Notes: generated by a model from the letters alone, not told the origin. DNA of 64,000 nucleotides from Cristatella mucedo (GCA_009760855.2 WPIO01000006.1:13152501-13216500), one strand, 5' to 3'. Counted from the stretch's first letter, positions 1 to 10,385 are shown. A program made the numbers and translations.

Positions 1-900
1 CGACTCTCCGCGAATGGCGCATAACTGGCTCTAGAAAATATTACTGCTCATTTGTAAAAGAAGTCAAAGAAAAATGAATATTTAGTCGCTAGAAAATTAT
101 TTTGATAGCAAGGATACCTGCGTTCCTAAATCGACTCTATGAAGCTAAGTAGCGACCACCCACGAGTATTATCCATAGCAAGTCGTCTCAGCAGGGTAGC
201 ATTCAGCCGCGTCTTTAATAGTCGTCCTAGAATTAATTAGTACCCGCGCAATTAGGCCGCGAGGCAAGTGAATAATTCCTACAGCACTTGCAGCCTACCG
301 GAAGCTCGGTAGGGGGCAGGCGATTCCGAGAGCGACTCTAATAAGTGCCTTCGGGCGTCGGGGGGGGGGGGGGGAGTGGCAGCCACTTTTCTTGAGTTGC
401 GGTCTAGGAAGGCTTTTTTCTAGTGTTTTTTCTAGAGTTCTTGTATAGAAAGGCTTTTTTCTAGAAAGGCTTTCCTTTCCTAGAGTCGCGATTCATTTAA
501 GGCGCTATCCTTTAGCCTTTCGCCGCCTCCGAGATAAAGCTCAAACAGCCTCCGAGAGCGACTCCGGAGGCGACGACTGGGCAGCTTGCCTTTGGCATGA
601 GTAGCGGCTATTTCTTCGCGCGGGATTTGAGGGACCAGTCTTGTTTTAGTGTGGGCTAGAAAAGCTGCCTTAGGGTGGCGCGCCGTCGGTGCGCTGCTCG
701 TCCAGAGCCAGTTTCCAGACGGGGATACGTTTTCCAGGAGGGGACGGCCGCATTTTTTTAGAGCTTCTGAAAAGTCGATACGGTTACATAGATGGAGAGG
801 GAACGCTGACCCGAGCTGCACGCCGCAGGCTCGCAGCTTGAGCGGCGGCCGAGCCGCGGCCGAGCAGCTACAGAGAAGGAGCTAGACGGAGCTTTCTGCG
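1..900. other. No gene recognised; includes a poly-G run
   Basis: Mixed-composition DNA that becomes CpG-rich after about base 500. A run of about 15 G lies at 360-374. Short overlapping open frames exist on both strands at 480-885, but they lack recognisable motifs and are what GC-rich DNA gives by chance. Confidence 0.5.
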
Positions 901-943
901 GGCTACCGGCTCCGGGCTACCGGCTCCGGGCTACCGGCTCCGG
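901..943. repeat. 14-bp tandem repeat, three units
   Basis: The unit ggctaccggctccg is repeated three times without a mismatch at 901-914, 915-928 and 929-942. A run of 14 C follows at 994-1007. Confidence 0.85.
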
Positions 944-1910
944 GCGACGAGCCCGGACGCAGCGCCCCACCGGCGCCGAGCGCGCGCGCCCCGCCCCCCC
1001 CCCCCCCGCGCGAGCGACGAATGCCCGGTCAAACCGCAGGCGATTAACCCGTAAGCTTCTTCGACAGGATCGCGCGAGCCAATCTTGTCTTTTCTAACCC
1101 GACGTCCAGCGACCGGCTGCGGCCGCCTGTAGCGTGGCACTTGCTGCGCATTGCGCTTTGCACCTCGCCTCGAGTCCAAGAGGCTCGAGCTTTCGCGTGT
1201 GGGCTGTCTCGTTTCCCTCTCGTTTCCCTCTCATTCGCTCCCTTCTCTGTCTCTTTCCGGTGCTCCGTCCCTTCCCTGTTCGCGTCCGTTCCTCGGTGTT
1301 CCTCCGTTCGCTCGCTTTTCGCCCTCGCCGCTGGTTTAATCGCATTGTGACAACCAATTGTGACAAACAACGCCGAGAGATTGTCCGAACCCTAGCGCTT
1401 TGCTTCCTTTTCTCTCGGCGTCGTGCTGCCATCGCAGCTGCGAGCGAGCGCAGAGGGAGCCGAAGACAAAGCGAAAACATTCGTCGCCAACCGTTAATCA
1501 AATGCTGAATGAACACCGCTGGCCGATTTTCCCACAGCAATGTCGTCGGCAATCAGATCGAAGTCGAATCCCCCGAACGTCGGCAGCATTCTGGGGCACC
1601 TGAACTGGAACGCATGCGAGCGCTTCGGGGGGGGGGGCCAATCCCCTGCAAATCCTATCGGATGTGCGACTGTCACAGGCGGTAGCAGATTCACAAGACT
1701 GGGCTGCAGGGCGCCGTAGACCCAGCAAACAATAAATATTTCGCGAAACGCAGGCTGATCATCTGAAGTACCTCTAAAATATGGAGTACCTCAGAAACGC
1801 AGGCACGCTGAAAGCACGTCGTCGGCGTCTTTGTCGGAGTACTGCAGCTTCGCTTGTAAACGCATCCAGTACATTGTATGTTCGATACGCGTGTGCACAC
1901 GACCTAAATT
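944..1910. other. CpG-rich DNA, no gene recognised
   Basis: GC-rich with pyrimidine-rich stretches around 1190-1320. Open frames overlap on both strands (1044-1552) and are rich in Arg and Ser, as expected from composition alone. No domain or splice pattern was recognised. Confidence 0.45.
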
Positions 1911-1972
1911 ACAGATCTATAATTCTGTAATAATCTGTAAATCACAGATCTGTAATCTGTAATCTGTAATCA
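1911..1972. repeat. Cluster of atctgta / tacagat words
   Basis: A short AT-rich stretch made of aatctgt repeated in tandem and facing its own reverse complement (acagatct, atctgtaat), so it can fold back on itself. Purpose unknown. Confidence 0.6.
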
Positions 1973-2279
1973 CTAAATACTGTGACAAACAGATGCATTA
2001 TAAGCTTCTTTCTAAAAGCCGTAAAGGGGTGTCCTGACGTCATTAGGGAGTGAATTGCAGGTTTTGGGACCATGCGAACTAAAGGGACGGTCTCCAAAGA
2101 ATTTCCGGCCCTTACGAGGTATTGCTATTCAGTTTGTCAGAACAGAAGGTGCTATGATGGCTGGCCTGGTGGGGGAGTAGTTCTGATAGGTAGGCTGGAG
2201 CCAAATAACAAAGGGACCTGAAAGTAAGTGACAAAACCTTAAAGTCGATACACTGCTTGATTAGGAGCCGATGCAGGTA

Positions 2280-2643
2280 ATGTAATGTATCTCCGTCAGT
2301 AACTCCACAAAGTCATAAAGACCATGTGGGCGTTACGCAGGAGATTTTTGTATAGCGCACTCACAGCCTAAGCGGCTTTCGGTACGCATTCGGTAGCCAA
2401 CAGACTTCGTCTCACGCAACAAAGAGAAAGTGGGAAGCATAGCAGAGTTAGGAGAGCAGTTGAGGTAGTCAGTAGCATAGAAGTAGCAGTTCAGGACCTC
2501 GGAAAAAGATGTGCCACAGTCGGCAGTTGGAGAGTAGATATCGTTGCGTAAGAGTTGTGGAAGCGAGTTCCACAGTCTAGGACCTGCAGAGCTAAAGCTT
2601 CTGTCGCCAACTGTCTTTAAGCGGAGGAATGGGACAGCTAGTC
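2280..2643 (-). mobile_element. LINE-B 3' fragment, 5'-truncated
   Basis: Encodes on the minus strand the C-terminal motif GDRSFSSAGPRLWNSLP that is typical of L2/CR1-type LINE proteins. It ends at its 3' side in a catta-type tail (taatgtaatgta on the plus strand at 2281-2292). The protein part begins at LAVPFLRLKTVGDRS, so the copy is strongly 5'-truncated. It lies exactly between two collinear pieces of a LINE-A copy, so it inserted into that copy. Confidence 0.75.
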
Positions 2644-3091
2644 TGTGAGGAGTGGTGTGATGGGGCAACTGTGACGCTCATACGAACAAGCCTAGATGCG
2701 CAGTTTTGCACCAGCTGTAAGTGCTTGATTGCACATGCCGGTAGACCAGCAAGTTGTGAGTTACAGAAATCTAGACGGGATGACCTCAAATATACAGAGC
2801 AACTTAGATTTAGTATCTATTATTACACTAGTATGTATTTTAGTACCTGCTAGTTAAAAGTAGGCAGACTTAGCTGTAGAGCTAATGTGGTCATCAAGCG
2901 AATGATCACTTTTGAACAGGACACCTAGATCTCGGGCAGATGCAACAGGAGAGATGCTGGCAGGGCCGATGTTGAGCATTAAGCTTTCCAGTCTCTGAGT
3001 CACACTTGGTTTGGCTATAACCAGTAAGTTGGTTTTATCATCATTCAATATGAGAAAGCTGGCTACCATCCGTGTGCTGGTGTCATCAAGC

Positions 3092-4058
3092 TACTCACTG
3101 CTTACTGGCCTACCAGCATGTGCGATCAGGCGATTGCAGCTGGTGCACAACTCTGCAGCTAGGCTTATCTGTCGTGAGCGTCGCAGTTGCCACATTACTC
3201 CACTTCTCGCCGACCTGCACTGGCTACCAGTGAGGCAACGGATTGACTTCAAGGTTTTGTCGCTCACTTTTAGGTCCCTTCATTCTATGGCTCCAGCCTA
3301 TCTCTCAGATATACTATCCTATCAGGCCAAGCATCGTACCACCCGCTTTTCGGAATCCAACAGTCTACAAATACCTCGTACAAACCTCAAATCCTTTGGA
3401 GACCGTGCATTTAGTTCGTATGCTCCCAAAGCTTGGAACTCCCTCTCGACCTGCGTCAGAACATCCCCTGACTTGACCACATTTAAAAGGAACTTAAAAA
3501 CACACCGATTTAGGACAGCATTTAGTGGGTCCCTGTGATTCGTCCTTGATGTGCTTATGTGTGCTGACACTGTGCATGCTGCCACTAACCACATTTGCAT
3601 GCTGACCCTGTGCATGTCACCCCTAACCATGTTGTAGTTTGAGTGTAGGCCGGCTCCTCTAATGAGCCTGTGATGTGGCATGGACACTGGCCGGTAACCA
3701 CTAGTGGCCAGATGGTGGATTCACCATCAGGATCGGCCGCTGCACAGTTGTGGTCCTCGATGAATCATCGGGGTCAACCAGAGGAGTGGAGGAGGAGAGA
3801 CTCTAGAATGAGGAAGGGGCGAAGGCAGTCGTGCGTCTTGCTGCTTCGTGCCTTGTACAATAAACCGTTGGCGTTGTTCTGGACCAGCGTTCTGTATGCC
3901 GAACCACACATGTTATTCATTTTGTTTGTTTTTCAAGCATGATTTTACTTACCATTCAATTGCATATCACTTTGCAGCAAATGTAAAGCGCCTAGAAAGA
4001 GATTGAGTTCTCTGAGGGCGCTTTATCAAGTGCATTATTATGGTTCTTATTATTAATA
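3092..4058 (+). mobile_element. LINE-A 3' fragment inserted into an older LINE-A copy
   Basis: Plus-strand LINE-A. The frame 3092-3538 encodes LLTGLPACAIRRLQLVHNS, ITPLLADLHWLPVRQRIDF and GDRAFSSYAPKAWNSLST, i.e. the region C-terminal to the reverse transcriptase. The 3' UTR ends in the family hairpin aaagcgcc...ggcgcttt at about 3985-4024 and an ATT-rich tail. The copy is 5'-truncated. Its flanks on both sides are minus-strand LINE-A that is continuous once this copy is removed (left ...gtcatcaa, right tgaagcaag...). A solo LTR interrupts its 3' UTR. Confidence 0.85.
3633..3908 (+). mobile_element. Solo LTR (LTR-1) with 5-bp target duplication
   Basis: A 276-bp block starting with TGTAG and ending with CCACA, flanked by a perfect duplication catgt at 3628-3632 and 3909-3913. 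The LINE-A copy at 28.3 kb shows the uninterrupted site (aaccatgttattc), which proves an insertion. An AATAAA polyadenylation-type signal lies at about 3858, as expected near the end of the R region of an LTR. No internal retrotransposon region follows, so this is a solo LTR left by recombination. The orientation is inferred from AATAAA. Confidence 0.85.
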
Positions 4059-4153
4059 TATGAAGCAAGGGAGTTGAGAGAAGTCGACGTGCTCGAGGGC
4101 CAGGAGGGATCAAGGAAAAAGTACAAGCGAGTGTCATCTGCATCGAAGTAGGT

Positions 4154-4322
4154 GCCGAGCTGGTTTGGTCCAGCGGTTAAGGTGCTCGCCCCCCCCCCCC
4201 GACCATGGTCTGGCTGAGGTCGTGGGCTCGAGCCCCCAGGGCATATGTGAAGCGCCTGAATAGAGATTAAGTTCTCTTGGGGCGCTATACAAGTGAATTA
4301 TATATTATATATTATATATATA
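4154..4322 (+). mobile_element. SINE-1, tRNA-derived, with LINE-A-like tail
   Basis: Starts gccgagctggtttggtcc. It has an A-box-like stretch (tggtccagcggttaagg) and a B-box-like stretch (ggtcgtgggctcgagccc), as in RNA polymerase III-transcribed SINEs. The last 55 bp (agcgcctgaatagagatt ... ggggcgctatacaagtg) closely match the LINE-A 3' hairpin, followed by an AT tail. A C run interrupts the tRNA-like part at 4189-4200. This is the only plus-strand copy of SINE-1 in the window. Confidence 0.85.
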
Positions 4323-5467
4323 GGTTGCCAGCGGTGCTAACGAGACATTGACCGCCCTCGCTGCTACACTCTCTGCAGATGCCACTCAAAGAGTTGAAAG
4401 AGCAAACGCGAGTGAAAGGATAGTCACCTGCTCTCGTTCGTGCCGTCAGTGCCGCCGTTGCTATCGTTTCCGTCGAGTCGAGCAATCCGAAAGCATTCGC
4501 TGGTTCGGCGACTGATTCTTGCCGGAAGTACTGTCGAACGGGCGCTAGGCTCCGTCGCGGCACGCACTCTTCACCGACAATCAATCGAGGCTTGCCGCGA
4601 TTGATTGTCGGTTGATGGCAACCGCTCGTTCACTAGAGGGCTGCCAGCCTCGGGGCATCCTCCCCTACTGCGAGTTGACGGCTCGGCTTTCCAGCTCACA
4701 CCGCATAGCGCAAGCTGAGAGCTGTTCAAGGAGCGCTGAGAACGCACAGCTTCTGCCCGCGCTCGGCCGGCAGTGCGATTCGCATGCTAGCCGCACGACA
4801 GGTTGGACGTATTGCTTTTTAGTTCGCCGCTACCTCTAGCGTTTCAGCCTAGGGAAAAGCAACGAGCCCGGACGAATCGAAAAATGGCACAGCTGACAGC
4901 GGCACCGGGGCAGGCTCTTTTCGGAAGCGCAATCCCTCGGTGGGGCTCTTGTGGGGCGCCCGCGAAATGCAGCATTTTGAAAGGCGCGCGAGCAGTTGCC
5001 GGCTAATAAAATGCGGCCTGCCGCAATTAGCTCAAGATTTCCCGCGCACCAGCTGCCTCGCGGCCCGCTTGCGCGATCTGCTCTCTCGTCTCCCAGAAAA
5101 CTGGGGGCGGGGCGGGGTAGGGGGGCGCACGTGTTTAGCAGCCGTCAGCTGCTGTCAGCACGTCCGTCGACGGGCAGCCGCGTAGCGTCTGAACGTCGTC
5201 AGACGCCTGCCGCGACGGGCAGTCGCGATCGCGTTTGCATCAGTAGGTCGAATTCAGCAGCTGCCGACCAGCGCCGCAAGTCTGCTCATCAAGGTTGCAA
5301 GCTCTCTCGGTGGCTAGCGAGCAGCTGCGAGTGCCGTCGCAGAATCGTCGGGGAATGCGTCACTTCCGCCACAGCCGCTTCTTGCTAAAGGCTCGATCGC
5401 AGGTCTCTCGCGCGCTCAAAAGTGTCAACAGGTCAAATCGCTCCGCTGCGACTTGGAGGCGATCGAA
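4323..5467. other. GC-rich DNA, no gene recognised; contains a hairpin
   Basis: CpG-rich with scattered short open frames on both strands that show no family motif. The one clear structure is the perfect inverted repeat at 4574-4611. Confidence 0.45.
4574..4611. other. Perfect 14-bp inverted repeat with 10-nt loop
   Basis: Arms ccgacaatcaatcg (4574-4587) and cgattgattgtcgg (4598-4611) are exact reverse complements around the loop aggcttgccg. It is not part of a repeat family recognised here. It could be a cruciform, an RNA hairpin or the remnant of a small transposon. Confidence 0.7.
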
Positions 5468-5623
5468 TATAATTCATTTAAAAATATAATTCATTTATAT
5501 AGCGCCCCAAGAGAACTTAATCTCTATCCAGGCGCTTCACATATGCCTCGGCTCGAACCCACGACCTCAGTCAGACCTTGGTCGGGGCGAGCACCTTAAC
5601 CGCTAGACCGAACCAGCTCGGCG
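5468..5623 (-). mobile_element. SINE-1 copy
   Basis: Reverse-complement SINE-1. The LINE-like hairpin tail is at 5498-5540 (agcgccccaagagaactt), then the B-box-like part ggctcgaacccacgacctc, then accttaaccgctagaccg, ending at ccagctcggc. An aatataattcattta duplication forms the tail. Confidence 0.85.
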
Positions 5624-7933
5624 AATGCCACACGAGCGAGCGATCGCTGATCAAAGGTGGATTGCCAATGTACAATTTTAAACGGCGCCGGGTTGACAAA
5701 AAAAGAGCGTTCCGACGACGTAGCCATGACAAATGCCTGTCTCGCCTAGTCGCTACGTCCAGTCGTCTGCATTCCGCCCGAAAGCTGACTCTAATCAGCT
5801 CGGCGGCGGGGCATCGAGGCGAGGCTAACGCGCTTCGCCGTAGTCGCACTCGGGTGGGGCAGTCTCGCACGCGGGCGCGCGCTCCGCGTGCGAGGAGGAT
5901 TTGGGCACCATTGCAGGTCTAGGATAGGCAGCCGTTCGGATGGCTGGGCCTCGCCTCGCCTCCCCTCCCCTCCGCCTCCCAATCGCAGCCGGATTCGAAT
6001 GGCTGCTCTGGCCTCGCGCAAGGAAGACCGTGGGCGAGATTTTCGTGGAGCAGCTAAAGAGATGTGCAATGAATCCGAGACAGAGCACCACAGAGCGCCG
6101 CTCCTGAGTGGGGCCAAGCTCGGAGCGGGGAGCTCGGAGCGGGGAGCTCGGAGCGGGGCCGAGCTCGGAGTGGGGCCAAGCTCGGAGCGGGGCCGAGCTC
6201 GGAGCAGGGAGTGCAATGGAAGGGCTGCGAGTTGAACGGCACACTTCCTTCGTCCGCCTCAAGAGACTGAATGCGATCGCCGGTCGCGCGTGCTCGCAAT
6301 CTTTTTAGGCGATCTCGTACAGCTCAGATAGGAACCGGAGCGAAGGGGCCAGAACGCAGGGGCCGGAGCGAAGGAGTCTGAGAGCAGAAGTAAGAGTGCA
6401 GGAACAGCAGCGGATCAGATGGAGAGCCGCCTGCAGGGGACCGCTGCGCATGCGCTGGACAGCAGTTACGCTGCTCGTTGTCGCGTCGAGCCCGTCAGGA
6501 AACTCGCCGCAAGGCGGTGTAATGACGGGCGCATTTGCGTTGGATTGCGGTTGTGGCAATCATCTTTGCAACCCATGAGAGCGTGGGAGCGCGCGAACGC
6601 AACGGAGTGAAATTCAGCGGGTACATTACGACGAAGGTTTGCTATATATACGCTGGAAATTCGAGCTCCCAACCGCCTACTTTCCGCTGATTTTCGCTTT
6701 ATTAGATTGGATTTTGGTAACTCGTTGCACCCGCGAAGAAAGGCGAGGGTGCGGGCGAAGCGCTCTCTCGCCGGTCATGCCAATTGTAGCATAATCTCCC
6801 GAGGCTGGAGTGCGGAGGACCGCGAGTTAAAGAGGAATAGAGAAAGCGCGCGCCGTTCGCGTGCATTCCTACGGCTGCGAGCGCCGGGGATAAACTGCGC
6901 GACTCGACGCAGGAAGACATCGACCCGCCACGCTCTCTCGCGGCGGAGCAGTTGCTGCATCCGCGCTCGACGATCGCTGCACGGGGCACACGCTCGACGA
7001 GGGCCAAATGCCTTGCCGTCTTCCAGTAGTGCCCGCAAGCTGGCTGTTGTGTGGAATGCGTGTGAGCCGACCCGCCGGCAATCGTACGCGTGCCGAGCCG
7101 CCGGCTTTACCCGGAAGAGCGGCTGCGGCCTCGAACGGGCGCCCACGGGCCGTCTCAGCAAGCTCCGCCAGCGGACGAGCGGCAATCCGACGGGCGGATG
7201 TCGCGGACCTCGCCGCCCTTCTGCTCTCTGGCGTTGCTGCCATTGCGTCGCCACGTCGGGTGCTCATCGGTCAGCGAAGCGCGGCGGTTCGAGAGCTGAC
7301 GGCGGGAGACACGCGCGCGCGCGGGCGAACACAGAGAGTTAGCGGAAACGACGCTCAACGTCCTTGCTAAAGGATCGCGCGACTCTCGAAGCAGCGCCTA
7401 GAAAATATTTCTCTGAAGGACCTCTTAAACGGAGCGTCGGGCGGATGCCAAAAAAAGCAAGCATACGCAGACGACGAGTCGCTGTCCTTATTTTGCATTA
7501 AACTTTGTCCGCCGATAGAGACGGGTCGACTCGGGTCTCGTGCGTCTCGTCCAAACTGCCGCCGCCATTTGCCGCATCGCATTGCATCGGCGCAACCTCT
7601 CATTTCATCTCATCTCCTCTCAGCTCTCATCACCAGCTCTCATCTCATCTTATCTCATGTAATCTCATCGGAGCCAGCGCTGGCGCTGCACTAATGCGGC
7701 TTTGAAGGTACAAACGTCCGGGTGCCCGTAGACTCGCCGGCGCCACGAACTCTCATCATCGTGACGTCTCGAATCGAACCGCACTAGCGTAGTCAGAAAA
7801 GCCGCTACGTCCACTGTCATCACTCTCCTAAGGCATTACTATCCCACTACTATCCTAAGAAACTGGAGGAAGCCGTTGTGTGCCTCCGATTGACGAAAGC
7901 AAGTCTGTCTGTGCCTGTCTGTCAGGCAGACAG
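5624..7933. other. CpG-rich DNA, no gene recognised
   Basis: Strongly GC-rich with long overlapping frames on both strands at 6707-7342. Their proteins are Arg/Ala-rich and contain no recognisable domain, and the long plus frame has no ATG at its start. A TATATATA stretch lies at 6643-6650. A ctcatct-type simple stretch lies at 7600-7665. Confidence 0.4.
6108..6210. repeat. GC-rich minisatellite, gagctcggagcgggg units
   Basis: About seven imperfect copies of a 14-17 bp unit (agctcggagcgggg, with or without cc). Related words recur at 6335-6378 (ccggagcgaagg). Confidence 0.8.
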
Positions 7934-7944
7934 ACTCTCTCTCT

Positions 7945-8038
<94 letters not shown>

Positions 8039-8053
8039 GTCTCTCTCTGTCTC

Positions 8054-8099
<46 letters not shown>

Positions 8100-8121
8100 T
8101 CTCTCTCTCTCTCTCCTTCTC
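7934..8121. repeat. (CT)n microsatellite
   Basis: About 190 bases of CT repeats with a few gtctct variants. All open frames across it are repeat artefacts. Confidence 0.95.
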
Positions 8122-8932
8122 TGCCCTGTGTACTATGCATCTATGCACCAACGCTGCCCAAGTGAAGGCTCTTATCTTAAAGCTTGTAACCATCCGTCGC
8201 TATTGAATAGACTTCCCAATTCCACGTTAACGGACTTTTTATCTTAAGGTACGGGTTCACTTTGTAGCCGCGTTCAGCTTCTATTGGCTTACCGCGTACA
8301 GCGATGCAACGCCTTTCTCATCGCGACTCCAAAGTTAGAAGAATTCCAGGGATTCGTTGCGTCTCGGCTGAGGCGCGCTGCTATGCTCGCGCGCTGCTAC
8401 GTCTTGCGGCCTCGTTCTATCCAGAGGCAAAGTGCGCGCAGCGGTACTGCACGGCTCGTGGCTCTCCGCTGGACGCCGTTCGTCATAAAGCAGTCAACCG
8501 ACCTCTTGTGATGAGGAGAAGAACCGCACTTTCTGCAGTGCCGCGAGGCGAGTACTCGGCGAGCCTCGGTGCGGCTCTGTGGCGGCGGCGCTCGGAGCCA
8601 CACCGAGGCTCGCCGCCGCCGCAGCGGAACAGCGGCGGCGGCGACGAGCGCGGCGGTTGTCTTAGCGGGTCCGGGACTGAAATTTCAAGGCCGGAATGTG
8701 CTGCTTTAAGATATTACGGCGCTGACATATCGTCAGCTGCACTACCCCGTCCCCCAAGGGGCGGGGCCCCCCGGCTGGCTTTGCCGCTGCTGATTGCGTA
8801 ATTTCTCTTTCATCGAAAACCCCGGCGGCAGACAACCTCCTCGGTCAAACCGGAGTGGGCTAAACCGCTTCGACTAAGCCGCCGGAGTATTTTTGCCGCC
8901 TCTCGCACTTTAAACGAGCGGCTTGCGAGAGA
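8122..8932. other. GC-rich DNA, no gene recognised
   Basis: A plus frame spans 8304-8801 but contains no motif and resembles the compositional frames of this whole left section. A ggcggcgg-rich stretch lies at 8580-8660. Confidence 0.4.
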
Positions 8933-9200
8933 CTTCGTCTCACGCAACAAAGAGAAAGTGGGAAGCATAGCAGAGTTAGGAGAGCAGTTGAGGTAGTGAG
9001 TAGCATAGAAGTAGCAGTTCAGGACCGCTGAAAAAGATGTGCCATAGTCGGCAGTTGGAGAGTAGTTGTGGTTGCGCAAGAATTGTGGAAGCGAGTTCCA
9101 CAGTCTAGGACCTGCCGAGCTAAAGCTTCTGTCGCCAACTGTCTTTAAGCGGAGGAAAGGGACAGCTAATTTATTGTCCACACAGGACCTGAGGGCGCGA
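8933..9200 (-). mobile_element. LINE-B fragment, minus copy of a head-to-head pair
   Basis: Minus-strand frame with NKLAVPFLRLKTVGDRSFSS and PRLWNSLPQFLRN, as in the LINE-B copy at 2.3 kb. It lacks the terminal 3' end, breaking off at agacttcgtctcacg. Its 5' side abuts an opposite-strand LINE-B piece. Confidence 0.75.
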
Positions 9201-9437
9201 ACATCTACTACGCAACTACATCTACTCTCCTGCTGCCGACTGTGGCACGTGCTTTCCAGCCGTCGTGAGCTGCTACTTTCCCACTGCCTCAACTATGCTT
9301 CTCACTTTCTCTTAGCTGTGGGAAATGAGGTCTGTTGGCTACCGAATGCTTACCGAAAGCCGCTTAGGCCTCGAGTTCGCTATAGAAAACTCCTGCTTTA
9401 CACCTACTTGATTAGTGCAGCCGTTTAGAGTTACAGA
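9201..9437 (+). mobile_element. LINE-B 3' end, plus copy of a head-to-head pair
   Basis: Contains gctgccgactgtggcac and ctgttggctaccgaatg, matching the reverse complement of the LINE-B copy at 2.3 kb. It ends at agagttacagatg, directly before a CA-rich microsatellite. It overlaps in element coordinates with the adjacent minus-strand piece. Confidence 0.7.
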
Positions 9438-9448
9438 TGAAGATGCAC

Positions 9449-9619
9449 GCGCACACACACCCACACGCACCCACACGCACCCACACACACCCACACACAC
9501 CCACACACACCCACACACACCCACACACACCCACACACACCCACACACACCCACACACACCCACATACACCCACACGCACACACGCACACACACACCCAC
9601 ACACACCCACACACACCCA

Positions 9620-9691
<72 letters not shown>

Positions 9692-9729
9692 CCACACATA
9701 TATCGATATATATGTATATATATATTATT
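9449..9729. repeat. (ACACCC)n, (CA)n and (TA)n microsatellite
   Basis: Starts as cacacccacac units, becomes pure CA from about 9625, and ends as TA-rich DNA. It begins about 12 bp after the LINE-B 3' end, so it probably grew from the LINE tail. Confidence 0.95.
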
Positions 9730-9882
9730 TTCTATTTTTTACTTTAGATATATCTGTATACATGCACTGACTCCCTTGCTGAAATCTCGCGACCAACCGA
9801 CGCAGTCGTGAGCTACCGGCCGAGCCGAGAGCTGTCGACCGCGACAGCGAGCGACGCTGCAGACACATACCCCAGGAAGCCG

Positions 9883-10115
9883 TAATAATAATAATAATAG
9901 TGCGCTAGATAAAGCGCCCTCATAGAACTCAATCTCTTTCTAGGCGCTTTACATTTGCTGCAAAGGGAAATGCGATTGAATGGTGAGTAATATCATGCTT
10001 GATAAACAACGTGAATAACATGGTTAGGGGTGACATGCACAGGGTCAGCATGCAAATGTGGTTAGTGGCAGCATGCACAGTTTCAGCACGCATAAGCACA
10101 CCATGAATCACGCGG
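9883..10115 (-). mobile_element. LINE-A 3' end fragment
   Basis: Plus-strand reading: aataataat tail, hairpin aaagcgcc...ggcgcttt (9912-9952), then the 3' UTR words catggttaggggtgacatg and gtggttagtggcagcatg. It is 5'-truncated within the 3' UTR. Confidence 0.9.
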
Positions 10116-10385
10116 AAGAGAGCTCGCGAAACGGTCTCAAAGCAGTGGTGTCGCTTGAGCGCCGATCGAACGTAAAGTCCTAAGTAAATTTCTAAGCGGA
10201 AAAATTGCGCTCCGCTAGTTTCCTGGTGACGATGTTTTTAGACAAACAGAAGACAGGAGAGCTACCGGCTACGGCTACGGCCGGGCCGCCGCCGCCGCCA
10301 CGTTCGCCGCGCGGCTTCAGTCGCTGCGTTGAGCAGCAGCCGCAGTTTCGCTCGAGCCTCACCTGTCGTCCTTGAAGAGCGCCTT

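Larger units (their letters stand above)
2025..4152 (-). mobile_element. LINE-A fragment, interrupted by two younger insertions
   Basis: A minus-strand copy of the L2-like LINE-A family, present as three pieces: 2025-2279, 2644-3091 and 4059-4152. Read on the minus strand the pieces are collinear with the plus-strand copy at 26.5-28.5 kb. They cover the stretch after the YADD site (NDDKTNLLV at about 3015-3050), then SRLDFCNS and GLPACAI, and then the LYLSDLL-like C-terminal part. The gap 2280-2643 is a LINE-B insertion and the gap 3092-4058 is a second LINE-A copy in the opposite orientation. It is a truncated relic with stops and frameshifts. Confidence 0.8.

Noticed and set aside
3070-3110. 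Twin-priming inversion of one LINE-A copy
   Set aside because: The minus copy continues on the far side of the plus copy at 4059-4152, so this is an insertion of one copy into another.
6707-7342. 211-codon plus-strand ORF in GC-rich DNA
   Set aside because: No ATG at its start, no motif, and similar long frames on the other strand; explained by composition.
7855-8206. Long Ser/Leu- or Arg/Glu-repeat ORFs over CT and GA repeats (also at 17.3-18.8, 40.2, 51.0 and 57.0 kb)
   Set aside because: They are translations of dinucleotide and tetranucleotide repeats, open in several frames at once.
9339-9811. Cys/Val- and His/Thr-repeat ORFs over the CA repeat
   Set aside because: Microsatellite artefacts.
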